Shown: positions 16,897-25,361, counted from the stretch's first letter. The stretch is DNA of 64,000 nucleotides from Bradyrhizobium archetypum (GCF_013114835.1 NZ_JAAVLW010000002.1:744001-808000), one strand, 5' to 3'. Made by a program: numbers and translations. The notes: a model not told the origin generated them from the letters alone.

Positions 16897-17763
16897 ATGA
16901 GGACACCTCAGCTCTCCGCATTAATGTTAGCTGTTCTTACCTTCAGTGCCGGCGCCGCGGAACCTCAGAAGCTGTGGGAGGCGAGTGGTTTCAAGAACCC
17001 CGAATCGGCGATCTTCGACCGAGCTGCGGGGGCTATCTATGTGTCGAACGTCAACGGCGATCCGATGAAAAAGGATGGCAACGGCTTCGTTTCAAGGCTC
17101 GGGTCAGATGGAAAGGTCGTTACAATGGAATGGGTCAAGGGACTCGACAGTCCGACCGGGCTGGCGCTTGCCAATGGCAAGCTCTACGTCGCAGACGTGG
17201 ACCGGATCGCGGAAATCGACCTCGCCAAGGCCGAAGTCGTGAACCGCTTCGAGGCACCCGGATCCAAATTTTTGAATGACCTTGCGGCTGACAAGAGTGG
17301 ACGGATTTACGCTTCCGATATGGTGTCAAACAGCATTTGGGTGCTCGACGGCGGCAAGCTGTCCCTCCTGACGCAGGATGACGCGCTCGAAAATCCGAAC
17401 GGGCTTCTCGTCGAGGAGGGCCGGCTTGTGGTCGCATCGTGGGGCAAAATGGCTCCCGACTTCGCGACCAAGGTGCCCGGCCACATGAAGACGGTCGATC
17501 TCGCGACGAAGAAAGTGTCCGATCTTGGAAGCTCGGCACCAGTCGGCAATCTCGACGGCGTCGAACCCGATGGCAAGGGCGGCTATCTCGTCACCGACTG
17601 GATGACCGGCGGGCTGTTCCGCATCGCGAGCAATGGCACAGCGACGCGCCTCCTTCCGCTCGCGAAGGGGAGCGCCGATCTCGGGATGGGGCCGGATGGC
17701 ATCGTCATCATCCCGATGATGATGGATGGCACTGTTGTGGCGTACAAGATCGATCCACACTAG
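16897..17763 (+). CDS. Secreted SMP-30/gluconolactonase-like beta-propeller protein
   Basis: The 288-residue protein has a short signal peptide (MRTPQLSALMLAVLTFSAGA) and repeated propeller strands (GLALANGKLYVADVDRIAEID, NGLLVEEGRLVVASWG, DGVEPDGKGGYLVTDWM). SMP-30-like proteins often hydrolyse lactones, but the exact activity is unknown. AGGAGG precedes the ATG. It is divergent from the secreted MBL-fold gene, which may share a role in the periplasm. Confidence 0.82.
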   Translation: MRTPQLSALMLAVLTFSAGAAEPQKLWEASGFKNPESAIFDRAAGAIYVSNVNGDPMKKDGNGFVSRLGSDGKVVTMEWVKGLDSPTGLALANGKLYVADVDRIAEIDLAKAEVVNRFEAPGSKFLNDLAADKSGRIYASDMVSNSIWVLDGGKLSLLTQDDALENPNGLLVEEGRLVVASWGKMAPDFATKVPGHMKTVDLATKKVSDLGSSAPVGNLDGVEPDGKGGYLVTDWMTGGLFRIASNGTATRLLPLAKGSADLGMGPDGIVIIPMMMDGTVVAYKIDPH

Positions 17764-17768
17764 GCGTG

Positions 17769-17788
17769 CGCCGCGCCTGAGCGCGGCG
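17769..17788. terminator. GC-rich hairpin after the SMP-30-like gene
   Basis: CGCCGCGC and GCGCGGCG form an 8-bp stem around CTGA, 6 bp after the stop codon. Only a weak T-rich stretch (TTCTGTT) follows. Confidence 0.5.
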
Positions 17789-17856
17789 TGGCTTCTGTTG
17801 AAGCGTGCTTCGGCCATGATGGTCAGGAACCACGCATGACGCCAACCGCGTGGTAG

Positions 17857-18069
17857 TCATGCGTCAACGTATCTTGCTTCGTCTTCGTCCGGCTCGCGTA
17901 CGACCGGCGCTTCGTCCTCGTCCTCTTCTTCGTCCTCGTCCTCGTCCTCTTCCTCTTCGTCGTCATCGTCTTCTTCAGGGTCTCGCGGCGGCATCGTATC
18001 CTCCGCGATGACGAAGGGATTCCGCTCTATCAACCCAGTGGAAGGGTCCTCGTGGGTATGTGGGGTCAT
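17857..18069 (-). CDS. Small extremely acidic protein
   Basis: The 70-residue protein has an ordinary N-terminus (MTPHTHEDPSTGLIERNPFV) and then 22 Asp/Glu residues without a break at 32-53, ending RYVDA. GGGAG lies 8 nt before the ATG, supporting translation. It is probably disordered and could bind basic proteins, nucleic-acid-binding proteins or cations; no family is recognised. The acidic run is encoded by a purine-rich GAA/GAG/GAC tract, which may be prone to slippage. Confidence 0.65.
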   Translation of the reverse strand: MTPHTHEDPSTGLIERNPFVIAEDTMPPRDPEEDDDDEEEEDEDEDEEEDEDEAPVVREPDEDEARYVDA

Positions 18070-18096
18070 GTTGTTGCTCCCTGGATGAGATCTTGT

Positions 18097-18159
18097 TTAC
18101 CCCGCTTCTGCGCCTCTTCGCAGAACGAGCTTGCTCGGGGCTTCTTCGATACTGATCAT
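18097..18159 (-). CDS. Possible 20-residue leader peptide or small ORF
   Basis: A short frame MISIEEAPSKLVLRRGAEAG lies just upstream of the acidic-protein gene on the same strand. GGAG is 7 nt before its ATG. It could be a leader peptide or chance; there is no homology evidence. Confidence 0.25.
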   Translation of the reverse strand: MISIEEAPSKLVLRRGAEAG

Positions 18160-18618
18160 GGCTGGTCTCCGCCGTTTCCTGCGTTGACATGGCAGCGATC
18201 GGGCGATGCCTCGATAGACATCGATACGGGTCTCTCAGCGCACGGCGATTATGATTGCTGCCAGTACATCGCCGGCCAACGCAACACCCCAGGTGGCGAA
18301 CAGTGCTGGAGCGACAAGCATGTCCGCCTGCCTTGTGGGGCGGTTGCACTTTGAAAATTTTCGCAAGGTTTGCGCGCGGTGTCGAGCGATAAATTGACGC
18401 CGATGCCGGGCGGATTGTCCTGGCGGCTTCTCCGATCCGCCCTGCGCCAAGGCCGCAAATGCGAATGCTTCCGCCAAGCCGGGTTTTCGCCATGTCAGAG
18501 GCAACGTCGCGCTTCCACGCCCGCGGCGAAGTTCGCTATGATCGGGGCCGAATGGTCCCGGAAGGCGCTTTGCGCGCGCCCTGCGCCACTGACCTGCAAT
18601 CGAATGGAGTGAGCACAC
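18160..18618. other. 459-bp intergenic region
   Basis: I see no convincing gene. It holds the promoter of the TRAP receptor gene (plus) and probably that of the acidic-protein gene (minus). A 28-codon minus-strand hydrophobic frame (18235-18321) is present but lacks a good ribosome site. Confidence 0.5.
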
Positions 18619-19707
18619 ATGAAACGCCGTACGTTCCTCAAGGGCAGCGCCGTGGTCGGCGCGACGACGCTGGTGGCGGCCCCTGCGATTGCGCAAGTCT
18701 CGCCCGAGATCAGGTGGCGCCTGACCTCGAGCTTCCCGAAATCGCTCGAGACCATCTTCGGCACGGCGCAGACCTTCGCGAAATATGTCGCCGACGCTAC
18801 CGACAACAAGTTTCAGATCCAGACCTTTGCGGCCGGCGAGATCGTGCCTGGCCTGCAGGCGCTCGATGCCGTGAGCACCGCCTCCGTCGAGATCGCGCAG
18901 ACGCCGCTCTATTTCTACATCGGCAAGGAGCCGGCGCTGGCCTATGCGACCGGCGCGCCCTTCGGCATGAACCATCGGCATCAGCATTCCTGGTGGTCGT
19001 TCGGCGGCGGCGCCGAGCTCTGCAACGAGGCGCTGAAGCCGTTCAAGGCGCATGCGATCCTGTGCGGCAATTCCGGCACGCAGATGGGCGGCTGGTTCCG
19101 CAAGGAGATCAAAACGGTCGACGATCTCAAGGGCCTCAAATTCCGCATCGCCGGCATGGGCGGCCATGTGCTCGCCAAGCTCGGCGTGGTGCCGCAGCAG
19201 ATCGCGGGCGGTGACGTCTATCCGGCGCTTGAGCGCGGCACCATCGATGCCGCGGAATTCGTCGGTCCATACGACGACGAGAAGCTCGGCTTCTACAAGG
19301 TGGCCAAATACTATTACTTCCCCGGCTGGTGGGAAGGCGGCGCCATGCTGCACATGGCCGTGAACGAGGACAAGTGGAACGCGCTTCCGAAGTCGTACCA
19401 GGCGGTGCTCAACCAGGCCGGCGCAGCGGCCGGCGCGTGGATGATCGAAAAATACGACAGCGTCAATCCAACCTCCCTGAAGCGGCTGGTCGCCAACGGG
19501 GCGGAGCTGCGCGCGTTCCCGCAGCCGGTCCTGGAAGCCTGCTACAGGGCGACCCAGGACCATCTGAACGAGATCGCCGAGAAGAGCCCGCTCTTCAAGA
19601 AGACAAAGGAGAGCCACGACGCGTACATGAAGGAAGTGCTGTTCTATACGCAGATCGCGGAAAACTATTACGACAACTATCTCCTCAGCAAAACGCGCAA
19701 GAGCTGA
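18619..19707 (+). CDS. TRAP transporter solute receptor (DctP family)
   Basis: The 362-residue periplasmic receptor has a twin-arginine signal (MKRRTFLKGSAVVGATTLVAA, cleavage near AIAQ). The body matches the DctP-type receptors annotated for mannitol or chloroaromatic uptake (YPALERGTIDAAEFVGPYDD, AKYYYFPGWWEGG). GGAG precedes the ATG. No TRAP membrane subunits (dctQ, dctM) are adjacent, so partners must be elsewhere. Substrate is unknown. Confidence 0.88.
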   Translation: MKRRTFLKGSAVVGATTLVAAPAIAQVSPEIRWRLTSSFPKSLETIFGTAQTFAKYVADATDNKFQIQTFAAGEIVPGLQALDAVSTASVEIAQTPLYFYIGKEPALAYATGAPFGMNHRHQHSWWSFGGGAELCNEALKPFKAHAILCGNSGTQMGGWFRKEIKTVDDLKGLKFRIAGMGGHVLAKLGVVPQQIAGGDVYPALERGTIDAAEFVGPYDDEKLGFYKVAKYYYFPGWWEGGAMLHMAVNEDKWNALPKSYQAVLNQAGAAAGAWMIEKYDSVNPTSLKRLVANGAELRAFPQPVLEACYRATQDHLNEIAEKSPLFKKTKESHDAYMKEVLFYTQIAENYYDNYLLSKTRKS

Positions 19708-19730
19708 GCTCGCTAGGCCGCGAGAGTGGA

Positions 19731-19762
19731 AATGGCTTGCTGGTTTGGGCCAGCAAGCCATT
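19731..19762. terminator. Strong hairpin after the TRAP receptor gene
   Basis: AATGGCTTGCTGG and CCAGCAAGCCATT form a perfect 13-bp stem with a 6-nt loop, 23 bp after the stop. There is no U-tract. It may protect or end the transcript. Confidence 0.55.
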
Positions 19763-19830
19763 GCAGAAGTGTCAGCCTGCGCCCCCGGCGCATCTTGCGG
19801 TGCGCGCGCAAAACGCAAATACTCCTTCCA

Positions 19831-19856
19831 GTCGGGCTTCCGGTGGGAAGCCCGAC
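19831..19856. repeat. Hairpin upstream of the sulfite dehydrogenase gene
   Basis: GTCGGGCTTCC and GGAAGCCCGAC form an 11-bp stem with a 4-nt loop, ending 38 bp before the sorA start. It could be an attenuator or an mRNA-stability element. Confidence 0.5.
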
Positions 19857-19893
19857 CAAGAAAGCCCGGAAGCGGGCGACAAGGGAGGACGTC

Positions 19894-21195
19894 ATGGCGC
19901 GGCAAACCGTGGGCAATGGGGCTGGCGGCAACAACCTCGATACCAGCCGGCGCAGATTTTTGGGCAGTTCAGGCCTGGCGGCGCTCGGCGCGGCCGTCGG
20001 CGGTACGCTACCGCTCTGGCGCGGCGGCCTCGGCATGCCCCAGGCCCACGCGCAAGCGGCTCCGCCTGCCGCACCTGGACCTGCTAAGGGACCGCAATAC
20101 CTGAAATATCCCGGCAAGCATGAGGGGCTCGTGGTGCTCGGCGAAAAGCCGCTGGTCGCGGAGACGCCGGAAGGCCTGCTCGACGACGACACCACGCCGA
20201 TCGAAAAATTCTACATCCGCAACAACGGCCAAATCCCCGAGGAAACCAAGGAGCCCGACGCCTGGAAGATCACCATCGACGGCGAGGTCAACAACAAGAT
20301 CGAGATCACCCTCGGCGAATTGAAATCGAAGTACAAGGCGGTGACGCGGCGCATGGTGCTGGAATGCGGGGGCAATGGCCGCTCCGGGTTTTCACCGCCG
20401 GCGCGCGGCAATCAGTGGACCAATGGCGGCGCGGGCTGCGCCGAATGGACCGGCGTGCCGCTTGCCGATCTGCTCAAAAAGTCCGGGCTGAAGCCGACAG
20501 CCAAGTATACCGCGCATTATGCCGCCGACCTGCATCTGTCCGGCGACCCCGACAAGCCGAGCCTCTCGCGCGGCGTGCGCATCGAGAAGGCGATGGACCC
20601 GAATACCATGATCGTGTGGGCCATGAACGGCCAACCGCTGCCGAACATCCATGGCGGGCCGGTGCGCCTGATCGTGCCGGGCTGGGCGGGCTCGGCCTCG
20701 CAGAAATGGCTGACGCGTATCACCATTCGCGACCGCGAGCACGATGGTCCCGGCATGACCGAGTTTTCCTACCGCACCGCGATCAAGCCGATGGTGCCCG
20801 GCGGCAAGGCCGATCCGGCGAATTTCCGCATTGTGGAATCGATGCCGGTGCGCTCGATCATCACCAATCCGGCCAACGGCGCGAAGTTCGCGGCCGGAAC
20901 CAAGGAGCTGAAACTGCGCGGCGCCTCGTGGGCCGGCGATCTCACCGTCAAGCAGGTCGATCTCTCGACCGATTTCGGGGCGAGCTGGCAGCGCGCCACG
21001 CTGCAAAAGCCGAAGAACAGATATGACTGGCAGCGCTGGACGGCGACCATCAAATTGCCGACCGACGGCTATTTCGAGATCTGGGCGCGCGCCACCGATT
21101 CCAAGGGCGTCATGCAGCCGCACCAGGCCGGCTTCTGGAATCCGCAAGGCTATGGCGGCAATGCCATGCACCGCATCGCGGTGCTGGTCGGATGA
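19894..21195 (+). CDS. sorA: Sulfite dehydrogenase molybdopterin subunit (SorA/SoxC family)
   Basis: The 433-residue protein belongs to the sulfite oxidase family. It has a twin-arginine signal (SRRRFLGSSGLAAL at 18-31) and the molybdenum-ligand cysteine in VLECGGNGRSGF (Cys158), with a C-terminal dimerisation domain. It should oxidise sulfite to sulfate in the periplasm. GGGAGG lies 5 nt before ATG 19894. The next gene, overlapping by 4 nt, is a c-type cytochrome, as in SorAB. SoxC of the Sox system is the close alternative, but no other sox genes are here. Confidence 0.87.
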   Translation: MARQTVGNGAGGNNLDTSRRRFLGSSGLAALGAAVGGTLPLWRGGLGMPQAHAQAAPPAAPGPAKGPQYLKYPGKHEGLVVLGEKPLVAETPEGLLDDDTTPIEKFYIRNNGQIPEETKEPDAWKITIDGEVNNKIEITLGELKSKYKAVTRRMVLECGGNGRSGFSPPARGNQWTNGGAGCAEWTGVPLADLLKKSGLKPTAKYTAHYAADLHLSGDPDKPSLSRGVRIEKAMDPNTMIVWAMNGQPLPNIHGGPVRLIVPGWAGSASQKWLTRITIRDREHDGPGMTEFSYRTAIKPMVPGGKADPANFRIVESMPVRSIITNPANGAKFAAGTKELKLRGASWAGDLTVKQVDLSTDFGASWQRATLQKPKNRYDWQRWTATIKLPTDGYFEIWARATDSKGVMQPHQAGFWNPQGYGGNAMHRIAVLVG

Positions 21196-21557
21196 TGCAG
21201 CGTTTTGCATGGCTCGGCTTGGTGTGGTTGGTTGTCGCCGGTGCGCTCTGGACTGCGCCGGCGATGGCGCAAACGGCCTTCGCGCCGCGGGATGAAAGTC
21301 CGGAGGACTTCGTCGCGGGCGCAGGCCGCAATGAGACCTTCTACGCCTGCACCGCCTGCCACGGTTTTCGCCTGGTCGCGCAGCAGGGCATGACGCGCGC
21401 GCAGTGGGAGGATTCGATCAACCTGATGGTCCGCCGCCACGGCATGCCGCCGCTCGATGAGAAGGACCGCGACACGGTCCTGAACTACTTGGAGGCGGCC
21501 TATCCGCCGCGCGCGCCGGCGGGAAGGGGAGGTTGGGTCAATCCGTTCGCGAAGTGA
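21192..21557 (+). CDS. sorB: c-type cytochrome subunit of sulfite dehydrogenase
   Basis: The 121-residue protein has a signal peptide (LVWLVVAGALWTAPAMA) and one heme motif CTACH at 53-57, with a likely axial Met in RHGMPPL. It should accept electrons from the SorA molybdenum site and pass them to the respiratory chain. ATG overlaps the sorA stop (ATGA), so the two are probably translated together. Confidence 0.85.
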   Translation: MMQRFAWLGLVWLVVAGALWTAPAMAQTAFAPRDESPEDFVAGAGRNETFYACTACHGFRLVAQQGMTRAQWEDSINLMVRRHGMPPLDEKDRDTVLNYLEAAYPPRAPAGRGGWVNPFAK

Positions 21558-21740
21558 GCGGTTTGGATTCACCTAAGCGGCAATCTCCGGGCGTCGATGA
21601 TTCGCGTGGGCTCGGCGGACCATGCGTATTTGATGTTGCTGCTATGCGGGCTAATCGATCTCGCATTCGCCGGCACCAATACTCATCTCCCCGTCAGGAA
21701 GGAAATTCGCCCAAGGACAACTCCGACAAGGGAGCTATCC

Positions 21741-21953
21741 ATGGCGAACGTACTCACCACTGGGGCCTGGTTTTCTACCCCGACCAAAAAGCCCTCATTT
21801 CTCTCCCGATTGTTGCGCGTTCAACTCGAAGCCCGGCAGCGTCGCGCCGACCGTCTTGTCGAGCAGTATCTTGCCGCCCGCGGATTCACTCTGACCGACG
21901 ACGCAGAGCGCGAGATCGGGCGCCTGCTCGCGAGCGGAGGCCGTCAGCCATGA
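21741..21953 (+). CDS. Small hypothetical protein
   Basis: The 70-residue protein starts MANVLTTGAWFSTPTKKPSF after GGAG (6 nt spacing) and ends in a charged helical region (RQRRADRLVEQYLAARG). I recognise no family. It overlaps the following 40-codon gene by 4 nt, which supports both being real. No transmembrane segment is present. Confidence 0.6.
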   Translation: MANVLTTGAWFSTPTKKPSFLSRLLRVQLEARQRRADRLVEQYLAARGFTLTDDAEREIGRLLASGGRQP

Positions 21954-22072
21954 TCACGCTCATCATCGTGCAACTCGCAACCACGCTCGGCCGCTTCGGC
22001 AAGGAGGCCTACGCGACGTGGCACGAAGCCCAGCAGCTTCGCCGCCTGCTTCGCGGCCCGACCGAGGAGTAG
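21950..22072 (+). CDS. Very small hypothetical protein
   Basis: The 40-residue product MITLIIVQLATTLGRFG... has a hydrophobic start and a charged, amphipathic second half. Its ATG overlaps the stop of the preceding gene and GGAGG lies 10 nt upstream. It may be membrane-associated. No family is recognised. Confidence 0.5.
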   Translation: MITLIIVQLATTLGRFGKEAYATWHEAQQLRRLLRGPTEE

Positions 22073-22113
22073 CGTGGTTGGCGTGAGCAGGACGCGCCGA
22101 AACAGCCAGCAGC

Positions 22114-22189
22114 GTAGCCCGGATGAACGGCTTGTCCGCCGTAGCTCAAAGAGGAAGGCGGAAGCGACATCCGGGTCTTACCCGCTACG
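22114..22189. repeat. Nested inverted repeat, family G
   Basis: GTAGCCCGGATG faces CATCCGGG...GCTAC, with an inner TCCGCC/GGCGGA pair. This kind of TAGCCCGGATG repeat is common in Bradyrhizobium. It separates convergent genes and may act as a terminator. Confidence 0.65.
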
Positions 22190-22201
22190 TAAACACCACC
22201 G

Positions 22202-23155
22202 CTATCTCACCGCGATCGGCGATACCGTGGAGCCGCTGCCGCCCTGAATCTTGAGCGGCTGCATCACGAAGGCAAATTCTCCGACGCCTTTTTGCGCTAG
22301 CTCATCAAGCTTGAGATTCTCCAGGAGGTGGATGCCGTTCACCACGAGTGCGATCTGGTGCACGGGAAGCGACAGTTGCTTGTCCGGGTTGGGCGCGACC
22401 TCGACCGGCCAGTTGTCGGCGCCGAGCAGCATCGGGTCCTTGGTGGCAAGCCAAAGCGCGGCCTGTACGCCGATGCCCGGGCAGGATTTCACGTAACGCG
22501 GATTGTCCTTGCCGTAGAGCTTGCCCCAGCCGGTGTGGATGATGACGGCATCGCCGGGCTGCAGCGTCAGATTCTGCTTTTTCAGAGCGCCTTCCAGATC
22601 GCCCACGCTGATCTCGTAATTGTCGTCCAGCATCTCGACGCCCTTGAAGGCGGCGACGTCGATCAGGACGCCGCGCGTGAACAGCGCGCCGACATTGTGG
22701 ATGCCGAACTTCTTGAAGCCGGTGCGGTCGGTGTTCTCGTCGACCTTCTGGCAATTGTACCAGCTATTGAGATGGGTCTGGTGCGCAAAGCCGTCGAACT
22801 GCGTGCCGACCTGTCCGAGCTCGGTGATGATGATCTCTTCGTTCGAGCCGCGCATGTTGGAAAACTGGTTCATGAATGTGCGCTTGGTGTGCATGTCGAA
22901 GCGCCGTGTTCCGAAGAACGCCATGTTGGGACCGAGCACGTGCGCCAGCTCGATCACTTCGCCTGTCTTGATGAGCTTGGCAGCGTTCAGCACGGCCGCG
23001 GGCTTCTGGTGATTGGCCGAACCGCGCTCGTCGGCCGCGCCCCATTTCGACGGACAGCGTTGGCTCTCGGACGGTACCGTCCAGCTCGGTGCTTGCGCGT
23101 AAGCCGCGGCGGAAAACGCGAGCGCGATCGCCGCACCCAATGTGAATGCTTTCAT
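22202..23155 (-). CDS. Secreted cyclase-family (kynurenine formamidase-like) protein
   Basis: The 317-residue protein has a signal peptide (MKAFTLGAAIALAFSAAAYA, cleavage near AQA). The body matches the metal-dependent cyclase/formamidase fold (pfam Cyclase): the usual HxGTHxDxPxH motif appears in degenerate form as GQVGTQFDGFAHQ, with PGDAVIIHTGW downstream. It is probably a periplasmic hydrolase, but the changed metal motif leaves the reaction uncertain. GGGAGG precedes the ATG. It stands alone. Confidence 0.83.
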   Translation of the reverse strand: MKAFTLGAAIALAFSAAAYAQAPSWTVPSESQRCPSKWGAADERGSANHQKPAAVLNAAKLIKTGEVIELAHVLGPNMAFFGTRRFDMHTKRTFMNQFSNMRGSNEEIIITELGQVGTQFDGFAHQTHLNSWYNCQKVDENTDRTGFKKFGIHNVGALFTRGVLIDVAAFKGVEMLDDNYEISVGDLEGALKKQNLTLQPGDAVIIHTGWGKLYGKDNPRYVKSCPGIGVQAALWLATKDPMLLGADNWPVEVAPNPDKQLSLPVHQIALVVNGIHLLENLKLDELAQKGVGEFAFVMQPLKIQGGSGSTVSPIAVR

Positions 23156-23473
23156 CTCATTCCTCCCAAGAGAGCGCTCTGGCTATGGCGCCCATGAACA
23201 AATAATGCGGATGCGATCGCGGCCAATTCAAGTCCGATAGCGTGTCCGGATGGTATGCAATCTCCAGGGAGAGCACGGCATAAGCCGTCAACCCATCACT
23301 CAGGGAGTGCTGGACTGCTTCGGCTGTATGCTCGTGTGCGCATCTCCCAGCGCTTATTGACACGAGACCGCGGGTGCTAGCCGGCACCCGGCGTTCCCTG
23401 CACCCTCCATTTCGAGGGTGAGACTGGCAAAGTCCGGTGCCAGGCGCCGCGAGAACGCCGACGCACATTCACC

Positions 23474-23577
23474 GGTCATCGCCCGGCTTGACCGGGCGAT
23501 TCAGTATTCCAGAGACGTCAATGATTGAACCGATCAGTCCCGGCGTACTGGATACCCGCATTCGAGGGTATGACGAC
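23474..23577 (-). repeat. Dispersed repeat, family E copy 1
   Basis: Its reverse complement (GTATCCAGTACGCC... ATCGGTTCAATCA... TACTG... CCCGGTCAAGCCGGG) aligns with the repeat at 61597-61708, in opposite orientation. The ends are inverted repeats. Confidence 0.65.
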
Positions 23578-23600
23578 TTCGCGCGAGGTAGGCACCTTGG

Positions 23601-23684
23601 CGTCATTGCGAGGAGCGAAGCGACGAAGCAATCCATGCCTCAGCAAGCGGCGAAATGGATTGCTTCGCTGGCGCTCGCAATGCG
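23601..23684. repeat. Dispersed palindromic repeat, family A copy 2
   Basis: CGTCATTGCGAGGAGCGAAG...AAGCAATCC and GGATTGCTTCG...GCTCGCAATGCG are facing arms, matching the copies at 488 and 41601. Confidence 0.75.
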
Positions 23685-23827
23685 TGGATGGGCGACGGCG
23701 ACATCCCGCATGCATGGGATATGACGGCACGTGGGCGAGGCGCAGAATGTTCCGGTACTTGCAGGGCGATCTGCGTTTCGCTGACGTCAGTCACGCCCAA
23801 GTGAGCGGCGGGGCAGCGAGTTTCGAA

Positions 23828-23856
23828 TTGACAATGACTGACCGGTCAGTCATAAA
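23828..23856 (+). promoter_or_regulatory. tetR promoter with perfect 20-bp operator
   Basis: TTGACA (23828-23833) and CATAAA (23851-23856), 17 bp apart, form a promoter-like pair. The spacer is almost entirely the perfect palindrome ATGACTGACCGGTCAGTCAT (23834-23853), a typical TetR-type operator. This implies autorepression of the operon. The predicted start of transcription is near 23863, the A of the tetR ATG. Confidence 0.7.
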
Positions 23857-23862
23857 TGCGAC

Positions 23863-24579
23863 ATGACAAATGAAGCCGCCAAAGCCTCCCGGAAATCAGC
23901 CCCCAAGCCTGCCCATCGTCGGGCCCGGGCGAGGGCATCAACCGATCTGGCGCCCTCACGGTCGAAACTGCCCTCCAATCGCGCCGAACGCGCTGCCGAG
24001 CGGCGCGGGGCCATCATCGAGGCGGCGATGGACGAGTTCATCGCGCGCGGATTTGCGGCGACGCGGCTCGATGACATCGCCAAACGCGCCGGCGTCGCCA
24101 AGGGCACGATCTATCTGCATTTCAAGGACAAGGAATCGATGTTCGAGGAACTGATCCGCACCGCCATCGTTCCGCTTGTCATCCGGCTCAGTTCGACGCC
24201 GCCTGCGCCCGGCGCGTCGGTGCGTGACATGGTCGAGGCCTTCGCCCGCACCTTCATCGCGGAGGTGGCATCCACCCGCCGCGGCGATCTTATCCGGTTG
24301 ATCGTGGCCGAAGGGCCGCGATTTCCGGCGGTTGCAGACTTCTACTACCGCGAGGTCATCACACGCGGTCTCGCCGGGATGCGGGCCATGATCGAGCTCG
24401 GCATCGCCCGCGGCGAAATCAAGCAGAAGAAGCTGGCACAGTTTCCCCAAATCCTGGTGGCGCCCGCGCTGATCGCTGTGATCTGGCAGAGCCTTTTCAG
24501 CAAGCACGCGCCACTGGACGCGATCGCGATGTTCCGGGTGCATCTCGATCTGATTTTTGGCGAACGGAGAACAGCATGA
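23863..24579 (+). CDS. TetR-family repressor
   Basis: The 238-residue protein has a basic N-terminal tail of about 40 residues and a TetR helix-turn-helix (IIEAAMDEFIARGFAATRLDDIAKRAGVAKGTIYLHFKDK at 49-88). It overlaps the next gene by 4 nt and heads an operon for a YbhGFSR-like exporter. The 20-bp palindrome in its own promoter is the probable binding site. There is almost no room for a 5' leader, so translation may be leaderless. Confidence 0.9.
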   Translation: MTNEAAKASRKSAPKPAHRRARARASTDLAPSRSKLPSNRAERAAERRGAIIEAAMDEFIARGFAATRLDDIAKRAGVAKGTIYLHFKDKESMFEELIRTAIVPLVIRLSSTPPAPGASVRDMVEAFARTFIAEVASTRRGDLIRLIVAEGPRFPAVADFYYREVITRGLAGMRAMIELGIARGEIKQKKLAQFPQILVAPALIAVIWQSLFSKHAPLDAIAMFRVHLDLIFGERRTA

Positions 24580-25361
24580 CTTCGTCGCGAACGATAACGA
24601 TCCTGGCCGCGCTGGCACTCGCCGCCGTGCTCGCGGGCTGCAAGGAGCGCAGGGATCCGGGCTTTCAGGGCTGGGTGGAGGCCGACATGATCTTCGTCAG
24701 CCCCGACGAAAGCGGCCGTGTCATCAAACTCAACGTGCGCGAGGGCGACGAGGTCAAGCCCGGCATGCAGCTCTATTCGGTCGACGACGATCTGCAGCAG
24801 GCCGACCTCAACCAGAACAAAGCGACGCTTGCCAACGCGCAGCAGACCTATGACCGCGCGGCGTCGCTGAGCAAGACGGGCTCCGGCACGCAGGCCAATC
24901 TCGACTCGGCAACCTCGGCGCTGCGCGTCGCGGAAGCCCGCGTCAACACGTCCCAGACCCGGCTGGCGCGGCGGAGCGGCTTTGCGCCGGTCGGCGGCAC
25001 CGTTCAGCAGATCTATTTCCGCGAAGGCGAGATGGTGCCGGCGCAGCGGCCGGTACTGTCGATCATGCCGCCCGGCAACATGAAGATTCGCTTCTTTGTG
25101 CCGGAGACGGAACTGCCGAAGCTTGCGATCGGCGACGAGGTGAGGGTGACCTGCGACAATTGCGCGGCCGATCTCACCGCGAAAATCTACTTCATCGCGA
25201 CGACGGCGGAATATACCCCGCCAGTCATCTACAGCCTCGATGAGCGCAACAAGCTGGTCTACCTGATCCAGGCGCGGCCGAGCCGGCCCGACGTCTTGCG
25301 CGTCGGCCAGCCGATCAGCGTGTTCCTCAATCCAAGAACGCCGGTGGCGGACAAGCGATGA
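24576..25361 (+). CDS. HlyD-family membrane fusion lipoprotein
   Basis: The 261-residue protein has a lipoprotein signal with lipobox LAGC (Cys22), a split biotinyl-lipoyl region (VIKLNVREGDEVKPGMQLYSVD and GTVQQIYFREGEMVPAQRP), and a short coiled-coil hairpin between them. It should bridge the inner-membrane ABC exporter to the periplasm. It overlaps both neighbours by 4 nt. The layout matches E. coli YbhG with its TetR regulator. Confidence 0.88.
   Translation: MTSSRTITILAALALAAVLAGCKERRDPGFQGWVEADMIFVSPDESGRVIKLNVREGDEVKPGMQLYSVDDDLQQADLNQNKATLANAQQTYDRAASLSKTGSGTQANLDSATSALRVAEARVNTSQTRLARRSGFAPVGGTVQQIYFREGEMVPAQRPVLSIMPPGNMKIRFFVPETELPKLAIGDEVRVTCDNCAADLTAKIYFIATTAEYTPPVIYSLDERNKLVYLIQARPSRPDVLRVGQPISVFLNPRTPVADKR

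Larger units (their letters stand above)
23156..23862. other. 707-bp intergenic region with repeats and the tetR promoter
   Basis: This region contains a CACCCTC/GAGGGTG hairpin at 23401-23420, a family E repeat (23474-23577), a family A repeat (23601-23684) and the tetR promoter-operator (23828-23856). Small frames inside it look like repeat-derived chance ORFs. Confidence 0.6.

Noticed and set aside
18235..18321. 28-codon minus-strand hydrophobic frame (MLVAPALFATWGVALAGDVL...)
   Set aside because: No clear ribosome site and no homology support; it could be chance in a GC-rich intergenic region.
19894..21557. Sox thiosulfate oxidation system (soxCD)
   Set aside because: Only the molybdenum subunit and one cytochrome are present; no soxAXYZB genes, so SorAB is the simpler reading.
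23157..23468. 103-codon minus-strand frame upstream of the cyclase-family gene
   Set aside because: Its sequence runs through hairpins and repeat DNA and has no family match; it looks like a chance frame.
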